Shown here: positions 9,339 through 19,471 of the stretch, one piece after another
Layout of the letters: each line of letters starts with the position of its first letter
Position numbering within the stretch: the first letter of the stretch is position 1
Assembly (NCBI RefSeq): GCF_048266365.1
Contig: NZ_JBLWZP010000007.1
Location: 62,001 to 126,000 of the forward strand
From: Galbibacter sp048266365
Lineage (GTDB): Bacteria; Bacteroidota; Bacteroidia; Flavobacteriales; Flavobacteriaceae
Direction of reading: 5' to 3'
DNA: 64,000 nucleotides
The notes under the pieces: model-generated
Told to the model about the DNA's origin: nothing
Databases searched by the model: none
The model's input: only the letters and a program-made list of their open reading frames with translations
Position numbers and translations under genes: made by a program

Positions 9339-9695
9339 ATGGCAAGAGATGAGACCTTGAAATTGAAATGGGATACGTTGGTGGAGAAGCTCTCTAATCG
9401 TTTCTCAGAAGGAGAAGACTTAGATATAGAGTCCATCATATACTTAGTTGGAGTTCAAGAATTGGGTCAATTGCACAGAGGGTTTAAGAAAGACGAAAAA
9501 TTAAACTTAATGCATATTGCCATCTGTAAATTATTAGAACCCTATGGTTATTATGAGTTTGATTTTTACGATGATGACGGATGGCCACATTATACAGTGA
9601 ATGAGCAATTACCAACGCTGAAGGCTGGAGAACAATCCGTGTTGATGAAGGAGGCACTAGTGCAGTATTTTACTGAAAATGGCTATTTAGACTAG
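9339..9695 (+). CDS. Conserved hypothetical protein, acidic, about 118 residues
   Basis: 118 residues from ATG 9339 (MARDETLKLKWDTLVEKL). Soluble, mostly helical by eye, with an acidic patch FDFYDDDGWPHY near residues 82-93. The type is common in flavobacterial genomes, but I do not know a function. It stands alone between cvpA and pheS. The longer start at 9300 is rejected because a promoter element falls within the extension. Confidence 0.75.
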   Translation: MARDETLKLKWDTLVEKLSNRFSEGEDLDIESIIYLVGVQELGQLHRGFKKDEKLNLMHIAICKLLEPYGYYEFDFYDDDGWPHYTVNEQLPTLKAGEQSVLMKEALVQYFTENGYLD

Positions 9696-9767
9696 GCACA
9701 ATCGTATTTTAAAGATATAGAAGGAATAATTACCTAAAGTAAATAAGGTATTTTCTTTAGAATAGTT

Positions 9768-9775
9768 AAATTTGC
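9768..9775 (+). promoter_or_regulatory. -7 promoter element of pheS
   Basis: TAAATTTG, an exact TAnnTTTG match 20 nt before the pheS ATG. No clear -33 partner. Confidence 0.5.
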
Positions 9776-9794
9776 GCATTCAAAGACAAGACGT

Positions 9795-10814
9795 ATGATA
9801 TCGACCATTAAGGAACATATTGAGAAGGTAAAGGCTTTTTCAACCGATCAATTGGAAGAAGTAGAGAGTTTTAGAATTCAATACTTAGGAAAGAAAGGGG
9901 TTCTTAATGCTTTTTTTGCAGAGTTCAAAAATGTACCCAATGAGCAGAAGAAAGTATTTGGTCAAGTGATCAATGAGTTAAAAAACGCTGCTCAGGACAG
10001 GGTTACCACTCTTAAAGAAGTTTTGGAAAACAATTCGAATGCTGCTGCTCAATATGGAGACTTAACACGTCCCGGCATGCCATATGAGGTGGGTTCCAGA
10101 CACCCAATATCATTGGTTAAAAATCAGATTATTGATATTTTTTCACGTATTGGATTTAATGTTTCTGAAGGTCCTGAGATAGAAGATGACTGGCATAACT
10201 TTACCGCATTAAACTTACCGGAATACCATCCTGCCAGAGATATGCAGGATACATTCTTTGTTCAAACCGATCCGGATATCCTTTTGAGAACACATACGTC
10301 TTCTGTACAGGTACGTTATATGGAGAAGAATCAACCTCCTATAAGAACGATATCACCGGGAAGGGTATACAGGAACGAGGCAATTTCATCGCGTTCTCAT
10401 TGTTTCTTCCACCAAGTAGAGGGATTGTACATCGATAAGGGAGTTTCATTTGCAGATTTAAAACAAACACTTCAGTTCTTTACCCAAGAAATGTTTGGAA
10501 AATCAAAGATCCGATTGCGACCTTCTTACTTTCCGTTCACAGAACCTAGTGCTGAGGTCGATGTATATTGGGGTCTTGAAACCGAAACCGATTATAGAAT
10601 GACCAAAGGTACCGGTTGGCTGGAAATTATGGGTTGCGGAATGGTTGATCCTAATGTATTGGAGAATTGTGGAATAGATTCTAAAGAGTATACCGGTTTT
10701 GCTTTTGGAATGGGAATCGATCGTATTGCACTTTTACAACATCAGATTTCTGATATTCGACTTTTAAGTGAGAACGATCTTCGATTTTTAAAACAATTTA
10801 AATCAGTGTTGTAG
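9795..10814 (+). CDS. pheS: Phenylalanine-tRNA ligase alpha subunit
   Basis: 339 residues. The N-terminal coiled coil (about 1-90) is followed by the class II aminoacyl-tRNA synthetase core: RTHTSSVQVRYM motif region, the FHQVEGLYID stretch, and motif 3 GMGIDRIALL near the end. It charges tRNA-Phe as an alpha2-beta2 enzyme with PheT, which is not in this window. Length is normal. The stop overlaps the next GTG start by one base. Confidence 0.96.
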   Translation: MISTIKEHIEKVKAFSTDQLEEVESFRIQYLGKKGVLNAFFAEFKNVPNEQKKVFGQVINELKNAAQDRVTTLKEVLENNSNAAAQYGDLTRPGMPYEVGSRHPISLVKNQIIDIFSRIGFNVSEGPEIEDDWHNFTALNLPEYHPARDMQDTFFVQTDPDILLRTHTSSVQVRYMEKNQPPIRTISPGRVYRNEAISSRSHCFFHQVEGLYIDKGVSFADLKQTLQFFTQEMFGKSKIRLRPSYFPFTEPSAEVDVYWGLETETDYRMTKGTGWLEIMGCGMVDPNVLENCGIDSKEYTGFAFGMGIDRIALLQHQISDIRLLSENDLRFLKQFKSVL

Positions 10815-11209
10815 TGAAAAAGGACATTCAAATTCCTATTGCTCAAAATGTATATGTTGCAGCCGTTGATCAATGGGATGGAGAAAAGCTCAACAAGGAT
10901 TGGTGGGTATATTTGATAAATGATCAAAACGAAGCCTTGGAAGCTGTCATATTAGTATCCAGAGGTTATGGAGAAGGCTTACAGACCTCCACCATGAGAC
11001 ATGGTTTTGGAACTCTTGCACCAAAGTCTATCACAAAAGTTGAATTACTACAAGAAGAGGTATTCAAATTGAATAACGAATTCTTTTTAACTTTTTTCCA
11101 GGGCAATAAGTTGTTTGAGCGAAAGTTTGTTTTTGAAAGGCATCAGATCACAGAGGCAAATACTGTTGAGATTCCACTTATGGACGAAAATGGAGTTCTT
11201 GCGAAATAA
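10814..11209 (+). CDS. Conserved hypothetical protein downstream of pheS
   Basis: 131 residues from GTG 10814, whose first base is the last base of the pheS stop codon. It has no signal peptide or membrane helix and appears to be an alpha/beta protein: alternating strands such as VYLINDQNEALEAVILVSRG and a QTSTMRHGF segment near residue 55. Position suggests co-transcription with pheS. Function not recognised. Confidence 0.75.
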   Translation: MKKDIQIPIAQNVYVAAVDQWDGEKLNKDWWVYLINDQNEALEAVILVSRGYGEGLQTSTMRHGFGTLAPKSITKVELLQEEVFKLNNEFFLTFFQGNKLFERKFVFERHQITEANTVEIPLMDENGVLAK

Positions 11210-11452
11210 GTAACGTATTGGCTCATAGAATCTCTCAACTTCCAAACCAAAAATTATCCTAGTTTTTATATAAATTTAGAGGCTACATTTCTACTAATGA
11301 TGCCTTTAATCGACCTTATATATGGCGATATTCATCGATAATAATTTATGTTTTTAGGCTATTAACTATCTGACTAATAGGGTTGTAGGGCAATAATCGT
11401 TTAATTAACAAATTATTAACTGTGATTAGTTCTGTTAAAACCGAACTAGGCG

Positions 11453-11460
11453 TATTTTTG
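11453..11460 (+). promoter_or_regulatory. -7 promoter element of the regulator/efflux operon
   Basis: TATTTTTG, exact TAnnTTTG match, 19 nt before ATG 11479. It sits inside the upstream GTG reading (11422), so that longer start is unlikely. Confidence 0.5.
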
Positions 11461-11478
11461 TCCTCGTTAAATTTTAGT

Positions 11479-11997
11479 ATGGCAGATCCATTGGAATTAA
11501 TAAAGGTTAAAAAGCAATTAATTGAAGAAATGGGCGTGTATTTTGAAAGCCAAGATATACTCTCCCCATTGTCATCGAGAATATTTGCATTCCTGGCTTT
11601 GGCAGGAAATTCCGGCGCCACCTTTGATGAAATAGTTGAAGAACTGGAAGTGAGCAAGAGCTCTGTATCTACCAATCTTCAGTTGTTGCAAACTATGGGA
11701 AGGGTTGGATATTACACCAAGTCAGGTGATCGCAGGCGTTATTTTAAAATTGCCGAAAACAACATGGTAAATCGATTGGATGATAAGGTGGCATCGTGGG
11801 AACGCGAAAAAGTGCTTCATGTCAAAGTACTGGAGTATAAGAAACTTCAATTTGAGCATAATTCATTAACAAAAGAGGAACAACAACGGGAAATGGGATT
11901 TTCTATCCATTATATTGAGTTTTTAGAGAGTATGATTGAAAACTTGAAAAAACTTAAAAACAATTTATTAATAACTATCAATCAGGAACAAAAATGA
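11479..11997 (+). CDS. GbsR/MarR-type winged-helix regulator
   Basis: 172 residues from ATG 11479. A winged helix-turn-helix with FDEIVEELEVSKSSVSTNLQ (about residues 54-73) and a DRRRYFKI wing marks the GbsR branch of the MarR superfamily; the C-terminal half is helical and probably dimerises. The stop overlaps the start of the RND adaptor gene by 4 nt (ATGA), so it heads the efflux operon and is likely its own regulator. Ligand unknown. Confidence 0.85.
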   Translation: MADPLELIKVKKQLIEEMGVYFESQDILSPLSSRIFAFLALAGNSGATFDEIVEELEVSKSSVSTNLQLLQTMGRVGYYTKSGDRRRYFKIAENNMVNRLDDKVASWEREKVLHVKVLEYKKLQFEHNSLTKEEQQREMGFSIHYIEFLESMIENLKKLKNNLLITINQEQK

Positions 11998-13121
11998 GGG
12001 CAAAATTGTATTTAAAATTATTATCCATAGCAATGGCATTAACTCTAAGTGCTTGTGGCGGAAAAGAACAACAGCAAGGTGCAGCACAACAGGCATTACC
12101 CTTTCCGGTAGTGAAAGTTGAGGCCAAGGAGGTTACCGGAAACAGTAGCTATCCAGCGAGCATCGAAGGTGTTGTGAATAGTGATATTCGCGCAAAAGTA
12201 TCAGGTTATATCAAACAAGTATTGGTAGATGAGGGAGAGAAAGTTCGAGTTGGACAACCGCTATTCAGACTTGAAACCGCATCGTTATCTCAAGATGCTG
12301 AAGCTGCTCAAGCAACAGTAAATGCAGCCCAAGTAGAAGTAGATAGATTGAAACCTTTGGTTGAAAAAGGTATCATAAGTAGTGTTCAACTTGAAACTGC
12401 TAAGGCTAAATTAGCACAAGCAAAGAGTACGCATAATAGCATTACCGCTAATATTGGGTATGCTACCGTAAAGAGTGCGGTTAATGGCTATGTTGGTGCT
12501 ATACCTTACCGTGTAGGTTCATTGGTGAGTCCTGCAGATCCAACGCCACTAACTACTGTTTCTGATATTAGTGAGGTTTATGCTTATTTTTCTATGAATG
12601 AAAAGGATTACTTGGACTTTATCCAAAATGCAGAAGGTGAAACTTTACAGGATAAATTGGATAAGATGCCTGCAGTGAGTCTTGAGCTCGCCAATGGTAG
12701 TATTTATAAAGAGCAAGGGAAAATACAAACTGTAACCGGCCAAGTGAGTCAAAGTACCGGAACGGTAAGTTTCAGAGCAATTTTTGACAATCCTAATCAA
12801 ATTGTTACCAATGGTAATAGTGGTAAGATCTTAATCCCTTCTACCTATTCTAAACTACCGGTTATTCCTCAGGCTGCAACCTTTGAAAGACAGGGTCAAT
12901 TTTTAGTATTTCACGTGAAGGAGGATAATACCGTTACAGCGGATGTCATCGAAATCATGGATAGAATCGACAACTTATATGTTATTAAATCGGGAGTCAA
13001 AATTGGGGATGTTATCGTAACTGAGGGTGTTGGTAAATTAAGACCGAACATGAGTATAGTGCCTCAAGAAGTTCCTTACGACAGCGTTGTTAAGCCACTT
13101 AAAACAGTATTTAGAAATTAA
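11994..13121 (+). CDS. RND efflux periplasmic adaptor lipoprotein (AcrA/MexA type)
   Basis: 375 residues. The lipobox LSAC ends at C21, then come the barrel-sandwich hybrid (VNSDIRAKVSGYIKQVLVDE at about 62-81), a helical hairpin (about 100-150) and beta-barrel domains. This is the membrane-fusion protein that bridges the RND pump and the outer-membrane channel. Coupled to the regulator upstream, with the pump gene 28 nt downstream. Confidence 0.92.
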   Translation: MRAKLYLKLLSIAMALTLSACGGKEQQQGAAQQALPFPVVKVEAKEVTGNSSYPASIEGVVNSDIRAKVSGYIKQVLVDEGEKVRVGQPLFRLETASLSQDAEAAQATVNAAQVEVDRLKPLVEKGIISSVQLETAKAKLAQAKSTHNSITANIGYATVKSAVNGYVGAIPYRVGSLVSPADPTPLTTVSDISEVYAYFSMNEKDYLDFIQNAEGETLQDKLDKMPAVSLELANGSIYKEQGKIQTVTGQVSQSTGTVSFRAIFDNPNQIVTNGNSGKILIPSTYSKLPVIPQAATFERQGQFLVFHVKEDNTVTADVIEIMDRIDNLYVIKSGVKIGDVIVTEGVGKLRPNMSIVPQEVPYDSVVKPLKTVFRN

Positions 13122-13149
13122 AAAGGATCTCACGGTTAAATTGTAAGAC

Positions 13150-16100
13150 ATGATAAAAACGTTTATAGAGAGACCTGTTTTATCCACAGTTATCTCGATC
13201 ATTATAGTAATATTAGGTGTTTTAGGGGTTACTACCCTGCCTATTGAACAATACCCGGATATTGCACCACCAACCATTTCGGTCAGAGCAACCTATCCAG
13301 GTGCGAATGCTGAAACCATTTTGGAGAGTGTTATTATTCCGATTGAAGAGCAGATTAACGGGGTTGAAGGAATGACATATATTACTTCAACTGCTACCAA
13401 TGCCGGTTCAGCTGAAATCACTGTGTATTTCGATCAGGAAACAGATGCAGATATCGCATCGGTTAACGTGCAAAATAGGGTAGCTCGTGCGAATCCTTTA
13501 TTACCTCAAGAGGTAATTCAGACAGGGGTTACTACTCAAAAGCAACAAACTAGTGCACTAATGTTTATGTCGTTTTACACGACGAATACGAACTATGATG
13601 CTACATTTTTAGCGAACTATTTAAAAATCAACGTTACTCCGGAAATTCAAAGGGTTAATGGAGTTGGTAACGTACAGGTGTTTTCTACCCAGGATTACTC
13701 GATGAGAGTCTGGTTACAACCTGAAAAGTTAGCAGCCTACAACCTCATTCCAACAGATGTAATGGCTGCTTTAAATGAGCAGAGTTTGGAGGCAGCTGCA
13801 GGTTCTCTTGGAGAGAACAATGGAGAAGCATTCTCTTATGTTATCAAATATAGCGGTCGATTTAAGACCGAGAAACAATACGAGGATATTATTATTAAAG
13901 CCTTAGGAAACGGAGAGTATCTCCGATTAAAGGATGTAGCCAAGATTGAATTGGATGCATTCTCATATGCTTCCAGTGCTAAGACAAATGGGTATCCTAG
14001 TGTGAGTATGGGAATATTCCAGACCAAAGGATCCAATGCTCAGGAAATTATTGAAAACATCAAGAAAAAGCTGGATGAAATGTCTGGTAGTTTCCCTGAC
14101 GGTATAGAAGTCTTTATTCCGTATGATACCAACGTATTCTTAACGGCTTCCATCGACAAGGTTGTTAATACCCTCATCGAAGCCTTTATACTGGTATTTA
14201 TAGTGGTGTTTATTTTCTTGCAAGATTTTAGATCCACTCTAATCCCGGCTATAGCAGTACCGGTTGCAATTATTGGTACATTCTTCTTCTTGAATGTTTT
14301 TGGGTATTCTATTAACTTATTAACCTTGTTCGCCCTAGTGCTGGCAATTGGTATTGTGGTGGATGATGCCATTGTGGTAGTGGAAGCGGTGCATGCCAAG
14401 TTAGAAGAAGGTAATGTTAAAAGCGCTAAAGAAGCTACCCATGGTGCCATGGAGGAAATTACCGGTGCGATTATTTCGATAACCTTAGTGATGGCCGCAG
14501 TGTTTATACCGGTGACTTTTATTCAAGGTCCTACAGGGGTGTTCTATGAGCAGTTTGGTGTTACATTGATCGTTGCTATTTTAATTTCAGCGGTGAATGC
14601 ATTGACCTTAAGTCCTGCATTGTGTGCTCTGCTCTTAAAAACGCATTCAGAGGAAGAGAAAAAGAGCAAAAGCTTTTTACAACGATTCTATGATGCCTTT
14701 AACAAAGGCTTTGGTGCTGCTACAGAAAGATATGGTAAGGCCTTAGGGTTCTTAGTGAAGAATAAATGGGTGACCGTACTAATGTTATTGGCTTCGGCAG
14801 CAGGTATTTACTGGGCAACTCAGGTTACACCTACTGGTTTTGTGCCAAATGAAGATAGAGCCATGGTGTTTGTCAATGTAGAGTTACCTCCAGGATCATC
14901 TATGGATAGAACCGCTGAGGTAAATGGAGAATTGTACAATAAGATTAAAGATATCGACGGACTTGACGGTGTGACTTTAATTACTGGGTTTAGTTTGATC
15001 GGTGGTCAAGGAAGTAACTATGGTCTAGGATTTATCAAATTAGATGATTGGAAACTTCGTGAAGATGAATCGCTCTCTATTGATGCTATTACCGGAAAAC
15101 TTTTTGGTGTTGCAGCTACGATTCCCGGAGCAAATATTATTTTCTTTGCCCCTCCTAGTGTACCTGGATTCGGTACGTCTGCCGGGTTTGAATTTAATTT
15201 ATTAGACAGATCAGGAGGAGCATTTACAGATCTTGATCAAGTCAACCAGAACTTCATTATGTCACTTATGAAGCATCCTGAGATTCAGTATGCACAATCC
15301 TCCTTTAACACGAATTATCCACAGTTTGAAATGGAGATTGATGTTCCGGTGGCTAAGAGCTTAGGAGTTCCTATTAGTTCAATTTTCTCCACCTTACAAG
15401 GGTATATTGGAGGGATATATGCAGCAGACTTTTCAAGATTTGGTAAACAGTACCGCGTGTTTTTACAAACACTTCCGGAGGATAGAGCAACAGTAGAATC
15501 ATTGGATGGATTATACGTAAGAACCGGAGATGGCCAAATGGCGCCAATCACACAATTTATTAGTCTTAAAAGAGTGTACGGGCCGCAATCTGTAACGCGT
15601 TTCAATCTTTATAACTCCACGAGTGTGTCTGGAGCTACCAACCCAGGTTTTAGTACCGGGGATGCAATTAATGTTATAGAACAAGAGGTTTCGAACCTTC
15701 CTGCGGATTATGATATTGCTTATTCAGGTTTAACTCGTGAGGAGGTAAGCGCAGGTGGACAAACGGTTTTAATCTTTATATTGAGTATCGTATTTGTATA
15801 CTTTTTACTTGCAGCGCAGTATGAGAGCTATATGTTACCTTTTGCGGTGATCTTATCACTCCCATTAGGTGTATTCGGAGCCTATTTTACCACCATGGTG
15901 GCTGGTTTGGAGAATAATATTTACTTCCAGATCGCACTGATTATGTTGATTGGACTGCTGGCTAAAAATGCAATTCTTATTGTTGAATTTGCGTTGCAGC
16001 GGCGTAGAAGAGGTGAAAGCCTTACTGATTCCGCAGTCCATGGAGCTAAGGCACGTTTACGTCCAATTTTAATGACCTCATTTGCCTTTATTTTAGGGCT

Positions 16101-16290
16101 TATGCCATTGGCATTAGCTGGTGGAGTTGGAGCAGAAGGAAACCGTTCGATTGGTACCGGAGCTGTAGGTGGGATGCTGATTGGAACCATTTTAGGGGTA
16201 TTTGTAATCCCAGTACTCTTTGTTGTATTCCAATGGTTACAAGAGAAGGTAAGTTCGAAAAAAGAACCATTCACTGAAATTGAAGCTTAA
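13150..16290 (+). CDS. RND multidrug efflux pump, HAE1/AcrB type
   Basis: 1046 residues, normal for hydrophobe/amphiphile efflux pumps. Starts MIKTFIERPVLSTVISI and has 12 membrane segments with two large periplasmic loops. The proton-relay aspartates D405-D406 stand in the fourth helix (GIVVDDAIVVVEA). Proton-driven export of drugs, bile-salt-like or other amphiphiles; the substrate cannot be told. Middle gene of a complete regulator-adaptor-pump-channel operon. Confidence 0.95.
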   Translation: MIKTFIERPVLSTVISIIIVILGVLGVTTLPIEQYPDIAPPTISVRATYPGANAETILESVIIPIEEQINGVEGMTYITSTATNAGSAEITVYFDQETDADIASVNVQNRVARANPLLPQEVIQTGVTTQKQQTSALMFMSFYTTNTNYDATFLANYLKINVTPEIQRVNGVGNVQVFSTQDYSMRVWLQPEKLAAYNLIPTDVMAALNEQSLEAAAGSLGENNGEAFSYVIKYSGRFKTEKQYEDIIIKALGNGEYLRLKDVAKIELDAFSYASSAKTNGYPSVSMGIFQTKGSNAQEIIENIKKKLDEMSGSFPDGIEVFIPYDTNVFLTASIDKVVNTLIEAFILVFIVVFIFLQDFRSTLIPAIAVPVAIIGTFFFLNVFGYSINLLTLFALVLAIGIVVDDAIVVVEAVHAKLEEGNVKSAKEATHGAMEEITGAIISITLVMAAVFIPVTFIQGPTGVFYEQFGVTLIVAILISAVNALTLSPALCALLLKTHSEEEKKSKSFLQRFYDAFNKGFGAATERYGKALGFLVKNKWVTVLMLLASAAGIYWATQVTPTGFVPNEDRAMVFVNVELPPGSSMDRTAEVNGELYNKIKDIDGLDGVTLITGFSLIGGQGSNYGLGFIKLDDWKLREDESLSIDAITGKLFGVAATIPGANIIFFAPPSVPGFGTSAGFEFNLLDRSGGAFTDLDQVNQNFIMSLMKHPEIQYAQSSFNTNYPQFEMEIDVPVAKSLGVPISSIFSTLQGYIGGIYAADFSRFGKQYRVFLQTLPEDRATVESLDGLYVRTGDGQMAPITQFISLKRVYGPQSVTRFNLYNSTSVSGATNPGFSTGDAINVIEQEVSNLPADYDIAYSGLTREEVSAGGQTVLIFILSIVFVYFLLAAQYESYMLPFAVILSLPLGVFGAYFTTMVAGLENNIYFQIALIMLIGLLAKNAILIVEFALQRRRRGESLTDSAVHGAKARLRPILMTSFAFILGLMPLALAGGVGAEGNRSIGTGAVGGMLIGTILGVFVIPVLFVVFQWLQEKVSSKKEPFTEIEA

Positions 16291-16301
16291 CAAATTTAAC
16301 A

Positions 16302-17702
16302 ATGATGAAAATCAAAACATATAAAGTTTTACTTGGTCTAGCGGTTCCATTTTTACTACAATCTTGTTTTGTAGCTAAAAATTACGAGCGACCAGATGTT
16401 GAAACCGAGAATTTATATAGAACCGATCAGATTTCACTTGATAGTACTTCTCTTGGAATGGTGTCTTGGAGAGATCTGTTCGATGATCCAATATTAAAAG
16501 GACATATTGAAAATGTCTTAGCCAATAACTTGGATATTCGTGTTGCCATACAACAGATTGCAGCTACTGAAGCGTATCTTAAACAAGGTAAGGCAGGAAA
16601 TTATCCAACCTTAGCTATAAACGCTTCAGGCACGCGAACTGAAAACTCAGAAAACAGTCAATTCGGGAGCGTATTTAGTGGTGCAGTAACACAATATGAT
16701 TTGTCTGCACAACTCTCTTGGGAGGCTGATATATGGGGTAAGATTAGAAGTAATAAACGTGCTTTTCAAGCGACTTACTTGCAGAGTATAGAAGCGCACA
16801 AGGCCGTGAAGACAGAATTGGTTGCAGCGGTAGCTTCTATGTATTATCAATTACTTTCTTTAGATCAGCAGTTTAGGATTACTGAAGAAACTATAGACAC
16901 GCGTAAAGGTAGTTTGGAAACTACCCAGGCATTAAAACAGGCTGGTATGCTGACTGAAGTTGCAGTTCAACAAACAGCTGCACAGTTGTACGCTGCACAG
17001 TCTATTCTAATTGATATTGAGAACCAAACTAAAATTTTAGAAAATGCTTTTTCTATACTTTTAGGTGAACCTGCTCATGGAATAGAGCGAGGGGTTCTTG
17101 AAAACCAACAAATCACCACTGACTTGGTCACCGGAGTACCTTATTTATTACTTCAGAATAGACCTGATGTCTTGGCTGCTGAATTTGGTTTGATCAATAC
17201 TTTCGAGCTTACTAATGTCGCTAGAAGTAGCTTCTATCCATCTATTACCCTTGGTGCAACTGCAGGCTTCCAGAGTATTGAATTGGATCAATGGTTAGAT
17301 GCCAGTTCGTTTTTTAATACTTTGGTTGGAGGTTTAGTTCAACCCGTATTAAATGGTAGAAGAATCAGAACTCAATATGAAGTATCCAAAGCGCAACAAG
17401 AACAAGCTCTATTGACTTATAAAAAGGCCTTGTTAACCGCCGGACAGGAAGTTTCAGATGCCTTGTATACCTATGAGGCCACATCTGATAAGATTGTATT
17501 GAAAGAGAAAGAGTACCAAGCCTATAAACTTGCCTCTGAATACTCTGAAGAACTATTAAACCAAGGTTTGGCGAATTACCTAGAGGTATTGAATGCACAG
17601 GAAAATGTGTTAAACTCTCAATTGGCTTTAGTGAATAACAAATATTTACAACTAAATGCTATCGTAGATCTTTACCAAGCCTTAGGAGGCGGATGGAGAT
17701 AA
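16302..17702 (+). CDS. RND outer-membrane channel lipoprotein (NodT/OprM type)
   Basis: 466 residues with lipobox LLQSC (C22) and two outer-membrane efflux protein repeats (about 60-250 and 270-460), ending LNAIVDLYQALGGGWR as is typical of NodT-type TolC homologues. Completes the tripartite pump, 12 nt after the RND gene. Confidence 0.92.
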   Translation: MMKIKTYKVLLGLAVPFLLQSCFVAKNYERPDVETENLYRTDQISLDSTSLGMVSWRDLFDDPILKGHIENVLANNLDIRVAIQQIAATEAYLKQGKAGNYPTLAINASGTRTENSENSQFGSVFSGAVTQYDLSAQLSWEADIWGKIRSNKRAFQATYLQSIEAHKAVKTELVAAVASMYYQLLSLDQQFRITEETIDTRKGSLETTQALKQAGMLTEVAVQQTAAQLYAAQSILIDIENQTKILENAFSILLGEPAHGIERGVLENQQITTDLVTGVPYLLLQNRPDVLAAEFGLINTFELTNVARSSFYPSITLGATAGFQSIELDQWLDASSFFNTLVGGLVQPVLNGRRIRTQYEVSKAQQEQALLTYKKALLTAGQEVSDALYTYEATSDKIVLKEKEYQAYKLASEYSEELLNQGLANYLEVLNAQENVLNSQLALVNNKYLQLNAIVDLYQALGGGWR

Positions 17703-17747
17703 CATAAGAGACTTAGTTCTCTACTTAAACTTACAAATTACAGATCA

Positions 17748-17771
17748 CCCTCGCGCACGCGGGGGTTTTTT
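17748..17771 (+). terminator. Intrinsic terminator of the efflux operon
   Basis: GC-rich stem of 7 bp (CCCTCGC paired with GCGGGGG, one T-G pair), loop GCAC, then six T. It lies 46 nt after the channel gene stop. Confidence 0.85.
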
Positions 17772-17948
17772 GCATCCTATTGTTTACTTCAGCTATTGGT
17801 TTTCTTGCGCAATAACCCTTCTAATTTGTCGTAATGCCCCACCTTAAGAATACCGTACTTTATATACCTTTGAGTCATACAATCAATCAGTTAGAATATT
17901 GTACTGAGTGTCGTATATAAAGCAATGTAAAACCAAAATTGAAATCTT

Positions 17949-18398
17949 ATGTCAGCAAACAGCGTTAATTTACACCGAATCTTGACAGCATCTCCTGAGA
18001 AAGTATTTAGAGCATTCTCAGACAAGGATGCTTATGCCACTTGGCTTCCGCCTTATGGGTTTATCTGTACAGTAGATACTATGGACTTTAAAGTGGGCGG
18101 GAGTTACAAAATGGCCTTTAAGAGCTTTACTACTGGAAATGGTCATTCGTTTGGAGGGGAATTCTTAGAAATCATCCCAAACAAAGGCATCACCTATACC
18201 GATCGATTTGACGATCCTAATTTACCTGGAGAAATGCGTACAACAGTCCAGTTAAAGGAAGTCACCTGTGGTACCGAATTGACGATACATCAAGAGGGTA
18301 TACCGGATGCCATTCCTGTAGAAATGTGTTATTTAGGTTGGCAAGAGAGCCTTGACAAATTAAAACGACTTGTTGAGCCGGAAATTCCAGATATGTAA
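17949..18398 (+). CDS. SRPBCC/AHSA1-domain protein
   Basis: 149 residues. The opening HRILTASPEKVFRAFSDKDA and YATWLPPYGF belong to the activator-of-Hsp90 ATPase homologue (AHSA1, START-like) family, with G-G-S-Y and GGEFLEI strands following. Such proteins bind small hydrophobic ligands; the specific role is unknown. Monocistronic; convergent with the DUF1080 gene 7 nt away. Confidence 0.85.
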   Translation: MSANSVNLHRILTASPEKVFRAFSDKDAYATWLPPYGFICTVDTMDFKVGGSYKMAFKSFTTGNGHSFGGEFLEIIPNKGITYTDRFDDPNLPGEMRTTVQLKEVTCGTELTIHQEGIPDAIPVEMCYLGWQESLDKLKRLVEPEIPDM

Positions 18399-18405
18399 AA
18401 CGTAA

Positions 18406-19305
18406 TTATTTACCGGCTTTTGCCTTTTCAGCCGCAATAAGTGCTTCAACAGTAGCGTTTAGTTTCTCCTTATCCTGATAGATAGGGTCTAAATCTACGA
18501 TTTCTACTTTTCTGAACTCTATAGGGTGGCTTTCACTCTGAAGTGATATAAACCCTTCTGTTAAGGCTTTTCCGTCTTGTTTTACTGCAGGGTCGAAGTT
18601 CTTTACATTACCTCCTCCGATCTGCGGTTTAGTGTACTCTAAAACGGTTTCTCCTTCCAAGATGTGCTTGACGATAGAGTCTTTTAATACTAGGAAGGTA
18701 GCTCGAACCCACTGATCACCGTGATAGGTTTTTGAAGTAGAATTGGTACAATGAGGAGTGAATAACTCATCATTCATTACTACATTGGTCCCTGGAGTAC
18801 AGAGGTTAGATGTGGTACGGGTATCAGTGCCATTACCTCCAAGGAACTGTGCTTCTACACTTATAGGGAAGTCCTGATCTTTAAGCATGCTTCTTGGGTC
18901 TTGTCCATGCAGCATTGCGCCACTGTTTCTCCATGCCCATCCTTCACCTGTTGCAATTTGATCGTCGACAAATCTATATTCTACAGCTAGGAAATAAGCT
19001 GAAAATGACTTGTCGTAAAATAAATGACCGTATTGGTAGTCATAGACGTCATTGTAACCGTCATAATTCACTACAATTTTACCGTCTTTAACAGAAAATG
19101 TATTGGCATAATTCTCACCAACTTCGTGTTTAGAAATTTTTGGAATCCATCCGGAAAGGTCTTTGCCGTTAAACAGCTGTTGCCATTCTGCTTGAACTGC
19201 CTTATCGGTTTTAACCTCGGTAGTATCTGTGTTATTGGTTGTTTTTTGCTCTTTACAAGCGCTCAATAGAATCAATCCTAAAATTAAAAGTCGAAATAAT
19301 TTCAT
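18406..19305 (-). CDS. DUF1080 (3-keto-disaccharide hydrolase-like) lipoprotein
   Basis: 299 residues with lipobox LLSAC (C17). The mature part opens WQQLFNGKDLSGWIPKI and contains SGAMLHGQDP and GFISLQSESHPIEFRKVEI, signatures of the DUF1080/3-keto-disaccharide hydrolase domain, a laminin-G-like jelly roll. Some members hydrolyse 3-keto-glucosides; many only bind sugar. It has no sugar genes nearby, so its substrate is open. Confidence 0.85.
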   Translation of the reverse strand: MKLFRLLILGLILLSACKEQKTTNNTDTTEVKTDKAVQAEWQQLFNGKDLSGWIPKISKHEVGENYANTFSVKDGKIVVNYDGYNDVYDYQYGHLFYDKSFSAYFLAVEYRFVDDQIATGEGWAWRNSGAMLHGQDPRSMLKDQDFPISVEAQFLGGNGTDTRTTSNLCTPGTNVVMNDELFTPHCTNSTSKTYHGDQWVRATFLVLKDSIVKHILEGETVLEYTKPQIGGGNVKNFDPAVKQDGKALTEGFISLQSESHPIEFRKVEIVDLDPIYQDKEKLNATVEALIAAEKAKAGK

Positions 19306-19409
19306 AAATACTAAGTGTATGATCCACTGAAGCTCAGTGGAAAGGAATAAAACGTATTCCCGTGTTTATTAATAGTTTTTTAAACTTTAGTAATTGACGT
19401 ATCAACTCC

Positions 19410-19442
19410 AAAAAAGTTTAGCCCACCCGAAGGTAGGCTAAA
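19410..19442 (-). terminator. Intrinsic terminator of azurin
   Basis: Stem TTTAGCC/GGCTAAA (19417-19423 with 19436-19442) extended by three inner pairs after one mismatch, 4-nt loop. On the minus strand it is followed by a run of six T (A-run at 19410-19415). Confidence 0.75.
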
Positions 19443-19471
19443 TTATTTTATTTTTCAACTATGAATATGCC

